Shown here: one piece after another, positions 9,424-18,202 of the stretch | Layout: the number at the start of each line of letters is the position of its first letter | Numbering within the stretch: the first letter of the stretch is position 1 | Assembly (NCBI RefSeq): GCF_000760515.2 | Contig: NW_013546153.1 | Coordinates: 1-26,297 of the forward strand | Length of the DNA: 26,297 nt | Direction of reading: 5' to 3' | DNA from: Mitosporidium daphniae | Lineage: Eukaryota; Microsporidia | Program-made: the position numbers and the translations under genes | Notes under the pieces: generated by a model | Told to the model about the DNA's origin: nothing | The model's database searches: none | What the model saw: the letters and a program-made list of their open reading frames with translations, nothing else

Positions 9424-10494
9424 ATGAGATGCATGCATTCTTTTAATGAAATGCGACCGCCCGAAGAGACATCATTCGCCCAGAGAGAAGAGAGACGGAG
9501 AAGAAGCTCTTCAGTGGTATTGATGGAGCAGGAGGAGACCCGACCACCCACACATCCACTTGCAAATCTTTTGGCCTCATCGACCATCGGCACGAACCAC
9601 AATCATATGGTTGTCCTGAACGATGAGCTTGCACCAATAAGGCTCCATCGTATGAGGCTTTCCCCACCACCGTCGCCAGCGATTGAGTCTGCAATGGTCA
9701 TCCAGGATGATACACAGCAGCTAATGCTGCTCTCTGCACGTAGAAGTGATAATCAGGCATCGTCTACACCTGCCTCGCACAGAGGGATATCTTTGATGCA
9801 ATTTACGTCATCTCCGGTGTCCACCTCCTCAGGGTCGAGCCTTGGCTCATCTTCGTTTACTTCTTTGACGCAAGCGACACTCTTTGAGCGTGAGGTGCAC
9901 GGTCAGGCACGGGCGCTTCTCAATGGCGCGCAAAGATCCGCACAGGATGAGGACAACTATTTTCAGGCCAACGGTAGGACCGTGTTCTCACATTCTCAGA
10001 ATGATGAAAATTTTCATCCTCATCACCGCCTTTTAGCCGGTTTACACAGTGGTGATAATAGCATGTGTTCGATTGGATCAAACTCCTCGTGTTCTACGCT
10101 ATCCTCTATTCTTAACCAGTATGCTGAACCTACATCGTCGGCAACGATTCTGTCCTCCAATGAAGAAGAGGACGATGACTTTGATGAAAACTCCCCATCA
10201 GCACTGGCGGCTTTCTTCCAACAACTCAGTCTGGCCACGATGGGCAGTCATGCCCAGGTGATCTTTCATGATGACCTGCTGTCCTTTATTCTGTCACAGC
10301 GTGTGCTGGAGCGCTCTGCATTCGCGAACAACGCGCTTGTGGAGGCATTACAGCTCTATCTCACACTGCCGATTGAATGCACATGTGGCATCCCAGACGA
10401 CCACTGGACACTTTCAGCATGCAAATGCGCACAACGAGCAATCTGGCAGCTCAAGGAGCGTGTGTCGGACGCACCGCAGCCGCCCATCCGATGA
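9424..10494 (+). CDS. Ser-rich protein of unknown function, 356 residues
   Basis: A single uninterrupted exon from the ATG at 9424 (MRCMHSFNEMRPPEE). The frame stays open 24 nt further upstream, but only to a TTG. The first two thirds are disordered-looking and rich in Ser, Thr, Pro and His, with runs such as SSPVSTSSGSSLGSSSF and an acidic patch NEEEDDDFDE. The last ~100 residues look folded: DDLLSFILSQRVLE, then LPIECTCGIPDDHW and SACKCAQRAIWQLKER, with four Cys that could form a metal site or disulfides. No signal peptide or membrane segment is seen. I do not recognise a family. Codon use looks GC-richer than the genes to the left, and it lacks introns although its left-hand neighbours have five to nine each. 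It is followed after 82 bp by the coiled-coil gene on the same strand. Confidence 0.75.
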   Translation: MRCMHSFNEMRPPEETSFAQREERRRRSSSVVLMEQEETRPPTHPLANLLASSTIGTNHNHMVVLNDELAPIRLHRMRLSPPPSPAIESAMVIQDDTQQLMLLSARRSDNQASSTPASHRGISLMQFTSSPVSTSSGSSLGSSSFTSLTQATLFEREVHGQARALLNGAQRSAQDEDNYFQANGRTVFSHSQNDENFHPHHRLLAGLHSGDNSMCSIGSNSSCSTLSSILNQYAEPTSSATILSSNEEEDDDFDENSPSALAAFFQQLSLATMGSHAQVIFHDDLLSFILSQRVLERSAFANNALVEALQLYLTLPIECTCGIPDDHWTLSACKCAQRAIWQLKERVSDAPQPPIR

Positions 10495-10503
10495 GGAGAG
10501 AAA

Positions 10504-10523
10504 GGGAGGAGGGAGGGAGGGGG
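10504..10523 (+). other. Putative G-quadruplex tract between two genes
   Basis: Four G runs of at least three (10504-10506, 10511-10513, 10515-10517, 10519-10523) are separated by loops of 4, 1 and 1 nt, fitting the standard G3+N1-7 pattern. It lies 10 nt after the stop of the Ser-rich gene and 53 nt before the ATG of the coiled-coil gene, on their coding strand. It would therefore be present in the 3' UTR of one mRNA and/or the 5' UTR of the other. Confidence 0.55.
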
Positions 10524-10560
10524 CATTAAACTTAAAATCAGTAAAATTAAATTGTGGACC

Positions 10561-10566
10561 AAATTT
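10561..10566. promoter_or_regulatory. AAATTT box upstream of the coiled-coil gene
   Basis: Lies 10 nt before the ATG at 10577, within an AT-rich patch that follows the G-rich tract. Confidence 0.3.
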
Positions 10567-10576
10567 AATAAGCGCA

Positions 10577-13500
10577 ATGGGCATAGAGCGCAATGGCAGT
10601 CCCGGGACCCCCGGATATGCCCACGATCAGTATATAGCGAATAAGAGCGTATCTGAAGCGACCTTTACACCAGAAGATGCGTTAAGTTTGTTTAAAGCCT
10701 CCAACAACGGCACCCAAAGTGCTTTGGCCCCAGAAGCTAGTCCAGAGCCATCTTTGATACCATGTGATTCCATTTCAGACCTATCTGGATTGTTAAACGC
10801 AGCAAATGAAGGCCAAAAAAAGGCACAAAAATTAGCATCAGATGTGCCACAATATATGCCAATGATGCAAGGTTCTGCCCTTGAGCTGCAACAACTTCGG
10901 CAATACGCAATCGACGGCTTTTGCACAGACACGGGCTTTCTTCATCAGCTCATGGCCCTCAAAACACAAATGGCATCCATGCAGCGCAGCATCACAGATA
11001 TTCCGGTGTTAGAAGAGTCACTGGAGGCTGCGACACGGGAAAGCCACGCACAGCGGCGCCGAGCCACCGCCCTCGAGGCAGATCTTGATCGCCTCCGAAT
11101 GGAGAATGGTGTACTTCAGCGGCGACTTATGGAACAGCATGCGCAAGATTCTGAAGAGCGCACTTTGCTTGCCACAGAACTGGAGACTCAACGAAGAATG
11201 GCAAGCGTGGCTCGCGCCTCGCTAAATACCCTCACCGTCAAAATGGAAGAGCAGGCACAGGAAAGCGCGCGAATTCTTTCAGAGCAACAGACCCTCACAC
11301 ATGCAAACACACAGCTTGAGGCTCGATTCGAGGCACTTCAAGAGGCACATACTGCACTACAAGCCACACATGCTACGCTTCTCGCTGCTGTTGACCTTGA
11401 ACACGAACGTAATCAAGATGCCGCAATTGGAAACAAAACAGGAGGTTCCCACGGCCAAAAGGGCTCTTATGCACAATTATTGATGGAAAACATGGCTCTA
11501 GCGGCGCAGCTTACTGCAGAGCAAGCAGAGGGTAGCAGATTACAGGCCTGTCTTGCAGCCGTAGCAGCTTCTCTGGAGGAACACGCACCACAGCTTGCAG
11601 AGGGCGAAAGGGCACGCCAGCGCCTCGATGCCCTCGCAATAGAGTTTGAAGAAGTGCTGGAGAGTAGCCAAACAGCAGCAGCACAGCTGGAGGTGGTCAG
11701 CGCAGAAAGACAACAGCTGGAGCGAGAAGGCCGTCAGCTACGTGCCTATATTATGGACCTCGAGCGACAAGTGCGCGTACTGCTGTCCCAGATTGAAGGT
11801 ATCCCTGCAGAGCATGAACCTCAGCAAGGTGCCACTTTTCGTAACATTTCCGAACTGCAAGAACGCAACAGCGAGCTCTTGCAAACAGTCCATAAGCTTT
11901 CAGCCGCCCTTGAGTCCACTCAAGCTAATATAGCTGCTTCGGCAGCAAGTAGAGACGTTCCCATTGGATCGTCCATGGATACAGAGGTCAGCATAGACGA
12001 AAAGTCATCTCTTCGCAACAATTTCTCTGTCAATGCTGTGAATGATTCTCCGAAACCATCTTCGGATATTTTGGCTTTGCAGTCTGCGAAATCTTCGGAG
12101 CTGGAGCGGCGTATTGCAACTCTGAAAGAAGAGCTTTCTTCGTTGCAGGTAGCGCTTTCTCGACGTGATGAAAATGTTGCTTCATTAGAAGCGGCTCTAA
12201 TACGACGTGACCAAGATGCCGCATCACTACGGGACGCATTGTATGATGCACTTACACATTCAGAATCGATGCGACTTGAATTGGGGCATGTACAACGTGC
12301 AGCACTCGATGCAAAGGCTGCAGCTGCAGCGTTACAGGCAGAGGCTGCGGCTACCGGAGCCGAGCTTCGACTGACACAATCTTCTATCGCTTTTATGGCG
12401 ACAGGACATGCAGAAGAAAGAGCTTCTCTCCACACTGCACTCTCGTTACTGGAACGCAGACTTGCTGATGCAGAGCATGCATATGCGGCCGAAAGGCAGG
12501 ATGCTACTTGTAGGCTACAGATGCTGGAGGACTCTGAGGCGGCGCTTCGCGCTTCACTCAGCGATTCTGAAAGACTTGTTAGAGCCACGACACGTAGCTC
12601 CACTGAAAGTGAGGCTTTAATTCGCGAAGAACGCATGAATGCACAGCGAGAAATAGAAATTCTGCGCGGACGCCTCGCCACTGCAGAAGCCGAGCTGGTT
12701 GAAAGCCAACGTCGCTTGGAAGCCACAGAGGGCCGTCTTGATCTTGTCCTCGGACGACAACCAAACAAGGGCATGCTAGATGATATTCCCTTATCTCCGT
12801 CTCATCGAGAACCTACAATATCTAGTCGGGATTCCTTTCCATTTCATGTGGAGCCATATCCATATGGGGATGACGCATCTCAAAACTCGGATACCAAGGA
12901 CTCTGCGATGCCCAAAGGCCAAGCACCATCAGGCGCACCGCAATTGGCGCGCAAATATTTGCGTATGGCAGAGGAGGCAATGGCATTGCGTGAAGCACAA
13001 GCAGAAGCGGCAACTAACCTTCGTGCTTCAGAAGATTTAGTTCTCCAATTGCAAGAAGAGCTTGCAACAGCACGAAAAGAAGCGCTTGCTCAGGATGAAC
13101 GTATTTCTATTCAAGAGGCACTTGTTAAACGCTACGAAAATGATCTTGAGGCCTATAGGCGCTCAGAGAGACTTTCTATGGAGCAATGCGCCACCATGGA
13201 GCGGCTTCGGGAAGAGCTAGACGAGGCGCGGCGCACTCATAGCCTTCTTGCCAGTGAACATGCAGCGCTTCTGGTGCGTGATCGTGAGCATGCTGCTGCA
13301 CTAGCTCAGGCCAAGAGTGAACTTGCAGACGCACAGACGGAAACTACAACGCTTCGCGCCACCATAGACGCTGTGGCAGGCGAGAGAGATGCTGCTGAGG
13401 CTGCCTCCCGCGCCCTTGTTGCGGCCACGAAGAATGAAAACGGACCCCATCGATCTGGAAGTGGCTTTTCCACAGAGATTGCCGCGCTAGAAATTGCTGC

Positions 13501-14920
13501 TCTCGAGGTAGAGGCACAGCGGTTACGAATGGCAGTTAGGCGGCTAGAGGCTGCCCTGGCTGAAGCGCGCCAGCGGCGCGACGATGCTAAAGATGTTGCT
13601 GGAAATGCCGTCGAGCTTCAAGCGCAACTCAGAGTGATCCTTGATTCGAACATGCTACTTCGTGATCAGGTCCAACATATTGAGGCTACACTCCATGAAA
13701 AAGAGGCCGAGCTCAAGGAGAAAACTGCACAGCTAGAAGTTGTATCGTTGAACTTGCGTGAAAAAAGCACCAAGCTCCAAGAGACCGATGCTAAAGTATC
13801 TGCATTGCGGGAAAAAGTTTCGGCGCTTCAGAAGCGGATCTCAGAGTTTGGTATGCGAGAAGCTAAACTTGTCGAGAGAGAGTCATTGGGTGAAACCAAA
13901 GATGCAGAGCTTGAAGGCCTGCGCGAAAAGATGGCAGGGTTAGAGGACACTCTGCGCCTCAAGTCGCAACGTATCGAGTCTATCTTGGAAAAATATCGTG
14001 TGCTCAAGCAAGGCTTTCTCGATGAAAAGGCTGCTTTAGAACAGCGTCTCGCGCACCTCACCATGGAGCTATCTGAGGCTACGAAAAATTCTCAGGACCA
14101 GCCATCGATTGAGGGTCAAGAAGCGGTCTCCTCCCAATCTAACCCTGCTGCAGATGCTGTTCCCGAGGCCTCCACGTCTTCGATTTTGTCTTTAACGCCT
14201 TCTTTTCAGCCAAGCTCGAATTCTACCTTTGAGCCCAAATCCACTACACAATCTTTATCCTTACCACAGCCTGTTGTTGACACAGAGCCCGATCAAAGTA
14301 TTGAACACTCAGCCGCAGAACGCGATCAAAGTATTGAACACTTGGCCCCAGAGCGCGAAAATGCCAAAGTATTATCGATATCGACACCTGGCCATATGGA
14401 ATCACCAGATTCCATCCATCCTCTCAGCGACTTTCAGCCTCCAGATTTTCCAGATTTTTCAGCCCCTGCTGACAGCATCCCCCCTACACATTTTAGCCCG
14501 GTCTGTGAGCCAGTTGACGATTTCCAGTCCTCAGAAACAGATCAGCCCGAAATAGAATCAATCACAGCCCAGACAGAGCAGGATTCATCTCTCTCTGCGA
14601 CTTCTGCCGCTTTGGCTTCTGACAAGACCACAACCATTGACTCTTCGGTTGAGACACAACTGCTTTTGCGGCAAGAAGAGATTAAGCAAAGGTTGCTGAA
14701 ACGTCTCTCTGACCGCCAACAAGCCGAGAGCAATGGAATTAACGTAGACAAACGACCGTTTCAGCGGATTACGCCACCGGAATTTGCGGATGGAATGGCA
14801 GCATCCAGCGATAGCCCACCGGGACTTGCTTCCATCCTTAATCCCTACCTTAAGCGGTCGAAAAGCGGCGGTCTGACACGCGCAGCCGGGGTTCCCAAAA
14901 GAGGAAAAAAGAAAAAGTAA
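10577..14920 (+). CDS. Long coiled-coil protein, 1447 residues, unidentified (golgin, spindle/centrosome or nuclear-pore filament type)
   Basis: One intronless frame. An in-frame ATG exists at 10268, but the stretch before 10577 lies inside the preceding gene and has shadow-type composition, so MGIERNGSPGTPG is taken as the start. Residues 1-130 are mixed and contain Ser-Pro/Thr-Pro sites. Residues about 140-725 and 790-1165 are near-continuous heptad repeats rich in Ala, Glu, Leu, Arg and Gln (for example LEADLDRLRMENGVLQRRL). A Pro/Ser-rich linker separates them (about 728-790). A disordered tail (1170-1447), rich in Ser, Pro and Glu, ends in a basic stretch NPYLKRSKSGG...RGKKKK that could be a nuclear-localisation or lipid/RNA-binding patch. 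There is no catalytic domain, no membrane anchor and no motor. Coiled coils alone do not identify a family; a structural filament or tether is the safest description. Confidence 0.85.
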   Translation: MGIERNGSPGTPGYAHDQYIANKSVSEATFTPEDALSLFKASNNGTQSALAPEASPEPSLIPCDSISDLSGLLNAANEGQKKAQKLASDVPQYMPMMQGSALELQQLRQYAIDGFCTDTGFLHQLMALKTQMASMQRSITDIPVLEESLEAATRESHAQRRRATALEADLDRLRMENGVLQRRLMEQHAQDSEERTLLATELETQRRMASVARASLNTLTVKMEEQAQESARILSEQQTLTHANTQLEARFEALQEAHTALQATHATLLAAVDLEHERNQDAAIGNKTGGSHGQKGSYAQLLMENMALAAQLTAEQAEGSRLQACLAAVAASLEEHAPQLAEGERARQRLDALAIEFEEVLESSQTAAAQLEVVSAERQQLEREGRQLRAYIMDLERQVRVLLSQIEGIPAEHEPQQGATFRNISELQERNSELLQTVHKLSAALESTQANIAASAASRDVPIGSSMDTEVSIDEKSSLRNNFSVNAVNDSPKPSSDILALQSAKSSELERRIATLKEELSSLQVALSRRDENVASLEAALIRRDQDAASLRDALYDALTHSESMRLELGHVQRAALDAKAAAAALQAEAAATGAELRLTQSSIAFMATGHAEERASLHTALSLLERRLADAEHAYAAERQDATCRLQMLEDSEAALRASLSDSERLVRATTRSSTESEALIREERMNAQREIEILRGRLATAEAELVESQRRLEATEGRLDLVLGRQPNKGMLDDIPLSPSHREPTISSRDSFPFHVEPYPYGDDASQNSDTKDSAMPKGQAPSGAPQLARKYLRMAEEAMALREAQAEAATNLRASEDLVLQLQEELATARKEALAQDERISIQEALVKRYENDLEAYRRSERLSMEQCATMERLREELDEARRTHSLLASEHAALLVRDREHAAALAQAKSELADAQTETTTLRATIDAVAGERDAAEAASRALVAATKNENGPHRSGSGFSTEIAALEIAALEVEAQRLRMAVRRLEAALAEARQRRDDAKDVAGNAVELQAQLRVILDSNMLLRDQVQHIEATLHEKEAELKEKTAQLEVVSLNLREKSTKLQETDAKVSALREKVSALQKRISEFGMREAKLVERESLGETKDAELEGLREKMAGLEDTLRLKSQRIESILEKYRVLKQGFLDEKAALEQRLAHLTMELSEATKNSQDQPSIEGQEAVSSQSNPAADAVPEASTSSILSLTPSFQPSSNSTFEPKSTTQSLSLPQPVVDTEPDQSIEHSAAERDQSIEHLAPERENAKVLSISTPGHMESPDSIHPLSDFQPPDFPDFSAPADSIPPTHFSPVCEPVDDFQSSETDQPEIESITAQTEQDSSLSATSAALASDKTTTIDSSVETQLLLRQEEIKQRLLKRLSDRQQAESNGINVDKRPFQRITPPEFADGMAASSDSPPGLASILNPYLKRSKSGGLTRAAGVPKRGKKKK
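14290..14342 (+). repeat. Tandem 33-nt duplication inside the coiled-coil gene tail
   Basis: CGATCAAAGTATTGAACACT occurs at 14290-14309 and again at 14323-14342, a period of 33 nt. It encodes two 11-residue units, DQSIEHSAAER and DQSIEHLAPER. Identity of 20 consecutive bases suggests a recent in-frame duplication in a disordered region. Confidence 0.8.
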
Positions 14921-14945
14921 GCCAAAATAGAGACCCGCTGCTGGT

Positions 14946-14952
14946 TAATAAA
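14946..14952 (+). terminator. TAATAAA poly(A)-type signal after the coiled-coil gene
   Basis: TAATAAA lies 26 nt after the stop codon at 14918-14920, in the 147-bp spacer before ALG13. Confidence 0.4.
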
Positions 14953-15043
14953 AGCTAAGCTGACATTTAAAACCTGTCACTGATGCGATCTTAATAAGTA
15001 AGCAGTCATATATTGGAGTCCATTGCTAGCTCGTTCCATGCCT

Positions 15044-15049
15044 AAATTT
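15044..15049. promoter_or_regulatory. AAATTT box upstream of ALG13
   Basis: Lies 18 nt before the ATG at 15068. The context AAATTTACAATTTG closely resembles AAATTTACATTTG upstream of the gene at 20067. Confidence 0.3.
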
Positions 15050-15067
15050 ACAATTTGATTTTGCAGA

Positions 15068-15789
15068 ATGCGGAGCGCGTTTGTAACTGTTGGCTCTACA
15101 CGCTTTGATGAGCTCATCCAAGCCGCGCTAGATCATCAAATATTGCACACGGGCTTTTATCAGAATCTAGGCATCGATCGTATTATCATCCAGACCGGCA
15201 GTTATTTTCCTGCCGATCCACTCGCCCTGCTAGATGCCAGGGAAATTACAAATCACGTTCAAGTAACTAGCGAGAAGAATTCTGTAACGTCGAATGTAGC
15301 GTCTAATGACGGGAAAGCGGGCATCCGGGTTTTTACTGTGCCTGGAACGACCATTGAGATCCAAAGTATGTTTTTTGTTTGGATGTAGTTTTTTCCTATG
15401 CGCCTAGCCTCGCTGCATGGATAGAACATGCAACACTAACCCTTTCGCATTGCGGTACCATTCCTAGCTGAATATAGGCGCGGGAAGCATTCTAGAAGTG
15501 TTGCGAGCACGCCGGTCACTTATCGTGATGGCAAATGCGCGGCTGGCAGATGATCATCAACGCCAACTCGTAGATGCAATGGCAGGACGGTATCTCCTTG
15601 CTGCAAAATGCTACAGGTACATGTGTCAATTTATCGCCTCATCAACATAGGTATAGCGACGAAATTTTATTGATTAGAGAACTTCAGACGCTTCTGTGTG
15701 ATTCAATGCTTCAAGCGCGATTAGATGCTTTGGAGCAGTATCCACAGGCCGATCCAACGCCTTTTTACTCTCTCCTCAACAATGGATGA
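15068..15789 (+). CDS. ALG13: ALG13, catalytic subunit of UDP-GlcNAc transferase, 213 residues
   Basis: Four exons: 15068-15365, 15389-15454, 15478-15616, 15651-15789; spliced length 214 codons. Introns are 23, 23 and 34 nt. The N-terminus FVTVGSTRFDELIQ is the family's opening signature. IIIQTGSYFP and, after splicing, FSYAPSLAAWIEHATLTLSH follow. SHCGAGSILEVLRARRSLIV is the GT28-type UDP-GlcNAc-binding segment, with Cys where SHAGAGS is usual, and ADDHQRQLVDAMAG corresponds to the nucleotide-sugar end motif. With membrane-bound ALG14 it adds the second GlcNAc to dolichol-PP-GlcNAc on the cytosolic face of the ER. Length is typical of fungal Alg13 (about 200), not the long animal fusion. The stop is only 10 bp from the next gene's ATG. 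Confidence 0.93.
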
Positions 15790-15799
15790 TCAAGCATAG

Positions 15800-17284
15800 A
15801 TGATTGGGTTACCAATAAATTTCATTCATAATGGCTCTAAGGCTTGTGAAAGAAGTGGAAGTTGCTGTGAATCCATGCCTGATTGGCTGCTGATTCGAAT
15901 CACCTCGATTCATCAGTTTTTAATGGCGACAAGGCTTTCAAATGATGACGCGGTGGCCCTTTTCCCATGGACTATTGTGGCGCAGCGCTGCGAGCTACTC
16001 TGGCGCTTTGGTCTCGTCAATAGGATGGCTGTCTTTCTTGTGCAACGCGTACTCCCCGCCATTCAGCGTTCACTGAATTCAGATAAAGGCGATGTCGCCA
16101 AACGTCTGTTTTGGACCAGTTTTCTTGCGAATCTTGTAATCTTTTTTCGATCTGCGCTGATTGTTCCAGCACATGGGCTCGCTATTGGGCGCTATAACCC
16201 CAAATTACCGAATGAAGCCATTGTGCAATGTAGGTATTGTGCTTCAGCTGAATTCCGTAAAGTCTCCTCGTCTAGCTGTCATGAATGTATTTTTGATGCC
16301 CAGTTAACTTATATAAGCAAGCAATCCTTGGAGAATATCCGCAAAAGCCTGATTAAGGTCACGGTCGTTGTGCTGCTTCGGATTGTCGGCGAGACCATAG
16401 CGGAGTTTGAAGTTATCCAAACATACAGAAATGCCTTTCCGTTGATGCACCGCTATCGGATGCCTGCATCAATGACAAAAAAACTGACCATGTTATGGCT
16501 CACGGTTGCCTTAAAAGACGCATTTAACCAGTTGCTTGATATATCTTCAACAGCCTTTGTTAATGTGCCAACAGAGGGCGAGGTTGCTAATATATTCCCT
16601 GTCGCTATGGATGTTTTGAGGCAGTATTTTCCAGCTAGTAAATGTCTCATTACTGTGGCTGGGGTCAAAAGCATGCTCGCAGAGGGCGAGGCAGCTTTCC
16701 GGAGTCGCCTAAGACGACTAGCTATACAAAGTTCAAAACGCTGGGTCAGAGAAATGGATTATTCTGATCAGAGCTTAGTTTATGAAGGAATGCCACAAGG
16801 TATTTTCCTACGTGGAGAGAAAAAAATATCTGCACTTTCTGTATTTCTGATGCTTGGGAAACTTGTACAACTGGAGGCTCTTGTAGCGTCGCTGAGACAA
16901 ACATCAACGGCAACGGCATTATATTCAGCATTAGCAGGATATTATCTTTTGCTGCCGCCGCAGATTCTACACGTTCTCAGCAAATACAAAGACGTAGAGA
17001 AATCTGTGTTCTACGCTTATCATAGGAACGTGGTACAACCATGGCGTAGAAAGGTCATGGAAATGTCACGGATAGGTTCCCTCTATCGTATGATGAAAGA
17101 TACGAAAACACATCCTCTTGAAAGTGGTCTAAGAACTAGCAGCTACAAAAGAGAATATCCGCCTCCTACACTTCTTTCCAGGGCCCTCAAGTACCATGAG
17201 ATGCACGGTGCTTTTGAGCCACCCCTGAAAGAATCTGTGCGATTATGCCCAGGTGCACTTTATGGTTTCGAAACCGATATATAA
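15800..17284 (+). CDS. Unidentified 494-residue protein with two CxxC pairs and hydrophobic helices
   Basis: A single open exon. The first ATG (15800) lies only 10 bp after the ALG13 stop. A later in-frame ATG (residue 26, MPDWLLIRITS) is possible and would give room for a 5' UTR. Visible features are C144-C147 and C160-C163 (QCRYC, 12 residues, CHEC), which look like a zinc ribbon or knuckle. They are flanked by hydrophobic segments at about 103-122 (LFWTSFLANLVIFFRSALIV) and 184-200 (LIKVTVVVLLRIVGETI). The rest is helix-rich and ends in a Pro/Tyr-containing tail. No family is recognised. Close packing behind ALG13 hints at overlapping transcripts, but functional linkage is speculative. Confidence 0.8.
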   Translation: MIGLPINFIHNGSKACERSGSCCESMPDWLLIRITSIHQFLMATRLSNDDAVALFPWTIVAQRCELLWRFGLVNRMAVFLVQRVLPAIQRSLNSDKGDVAKRLFWTSFLANLVIFFRSALIVPAHGLAIGRYNPKLPNEAIVQCRYCASAEFRKVSSSSCHECIFDAQLTYISKQSLENIRKSLIKVTVVVLLRIVGETIAEFEVIQTYRNAFPLMHRYRMPASMTKKLTMLWLTVALKDAFNQLLDISSTAFVNVPTEGEVANIFPVAMDVLRQYFPASKCLITVAGVKSMLAEGEAAFRSRLRRLAIQSSKRWVREMDYSDQSLVYEGMPQGIFLRGEKKISALSVFLMLGKLVQLEALVASLRQTSTATALYSALAGYYLLLPPQILHVLSKYKDVEKSVFYAYHRNVVQPWRRKVMEMSRIGSLYRMMKDTKTHPLESGLRTSSYKREYPPPTLLSRALKYHEMHGAFEPPLKESVRLCPGALYGFETDI

Positions 17285-18202
17285 ACGGCCAGAACTGCTT
17301 GATTATTAATTGACTAGATTTGTGCACCTCATAAATACTTAATACTTGGCTTTTACGACTATTGAAAGCCTAGTTGCCGTACTTGCAATTCGTGCCGTTT
17401 TGACATTTTGTCTTTCGGCTAAGGATGTTCTTCATGTATTGAAGCAAAACAGATCCCCATCAAAGGTAAATGGTGCAGATAATCAGAATTGCATTGAACT
17501 TACCACCCGGGTCAAGGCTAGGGGTTTATCACACTATTAGAAAGGCGACATTTTGATTCTTGCCATAGGGGTCGCGACGCAATTTTTAATCTTCAGCCAA
17601 AGATTTAATTTATCCTAGTTTAGGGGTAAGTTGATTCTAGATCAAACTCCAGTCTTTGATCCAGAAAGAATCTTCATCACTTTTGGGATCAATTTATTGA
17701 GGCATTATCGATTGACGATTGCAGCCAGCTAATTCGACTATTTAATAGGTTGACTGACCAATCTAAAATTTAGAAAAGCTTAGATCTGGAGTGAATATTG
17801 AGCTTTAGCTAAGGCAGGCTATGCTAAAGTTCGCCCCTAACTCCGTATTTTCAACCATCTTGAAAATCGTTTATTACCTGGACCATAAAGCACGCAAGTA
17901 AGACAGACGGGTAATTAAATTTTGGGAGTTTAATTTCGCAGATCCGGAATTATTGAATTTAACATTTTCACTGGATGCACAATTTCCGGTGCAAAACAGT
18001 AAATAAAAGCCAGAAAATCTCATTCCCAAATTGTCAACTCAATGGAAGTTCAAAAAAGCATATTTCTCATAGCTTTCATTGCATTTCGCTCTTCATTTAA
18101 TCAGCGCTAGTCTTTATGGAAAATGAAAAGAAATACTAGCAATGATATGAAGGTTAGCTAAAAGGACAGGAAAAGACACCAACGATAATTCAAACTTTCG
18201 TT
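17285..18202. other. AT-rich spacer, no gene recognised
   Basis: About 920 bp between the stops of two convergent genes. Both strands carry frequent stops. The longest open stretch (17346-17540, plus) begins at a TTG, has no ATG near its start and no protein-like motif. No tRNA, no tandem repeat and no clear terminal repeat were seen. It is the longest empty stretch in an otherwise densely packed window. Confidence 0.5.

Noticed and set aside
10268-10576. N-terminal extension of the coiled-coil protein from an ATG at 10268
   Set aside because: It overlaps the Ser-rich gene in another frame, is Cys/His/Arg-rich shadow-like sequence, and the composition changes at 10577.
11920-12774. Minus-strand open frame of 284 codons, Ser/Arg/Ala-rich
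   Set aside because: Antisense of an Ala/Glu/Leu-rich coiled coil often stays open; the sequence is low complexity with no domain.
17346-17540. Plus-strand open frame of 64 codons
   Set aside because: Begins at a TTG, no initiating ATG, no recognisable motif, in AT-rich spacer.
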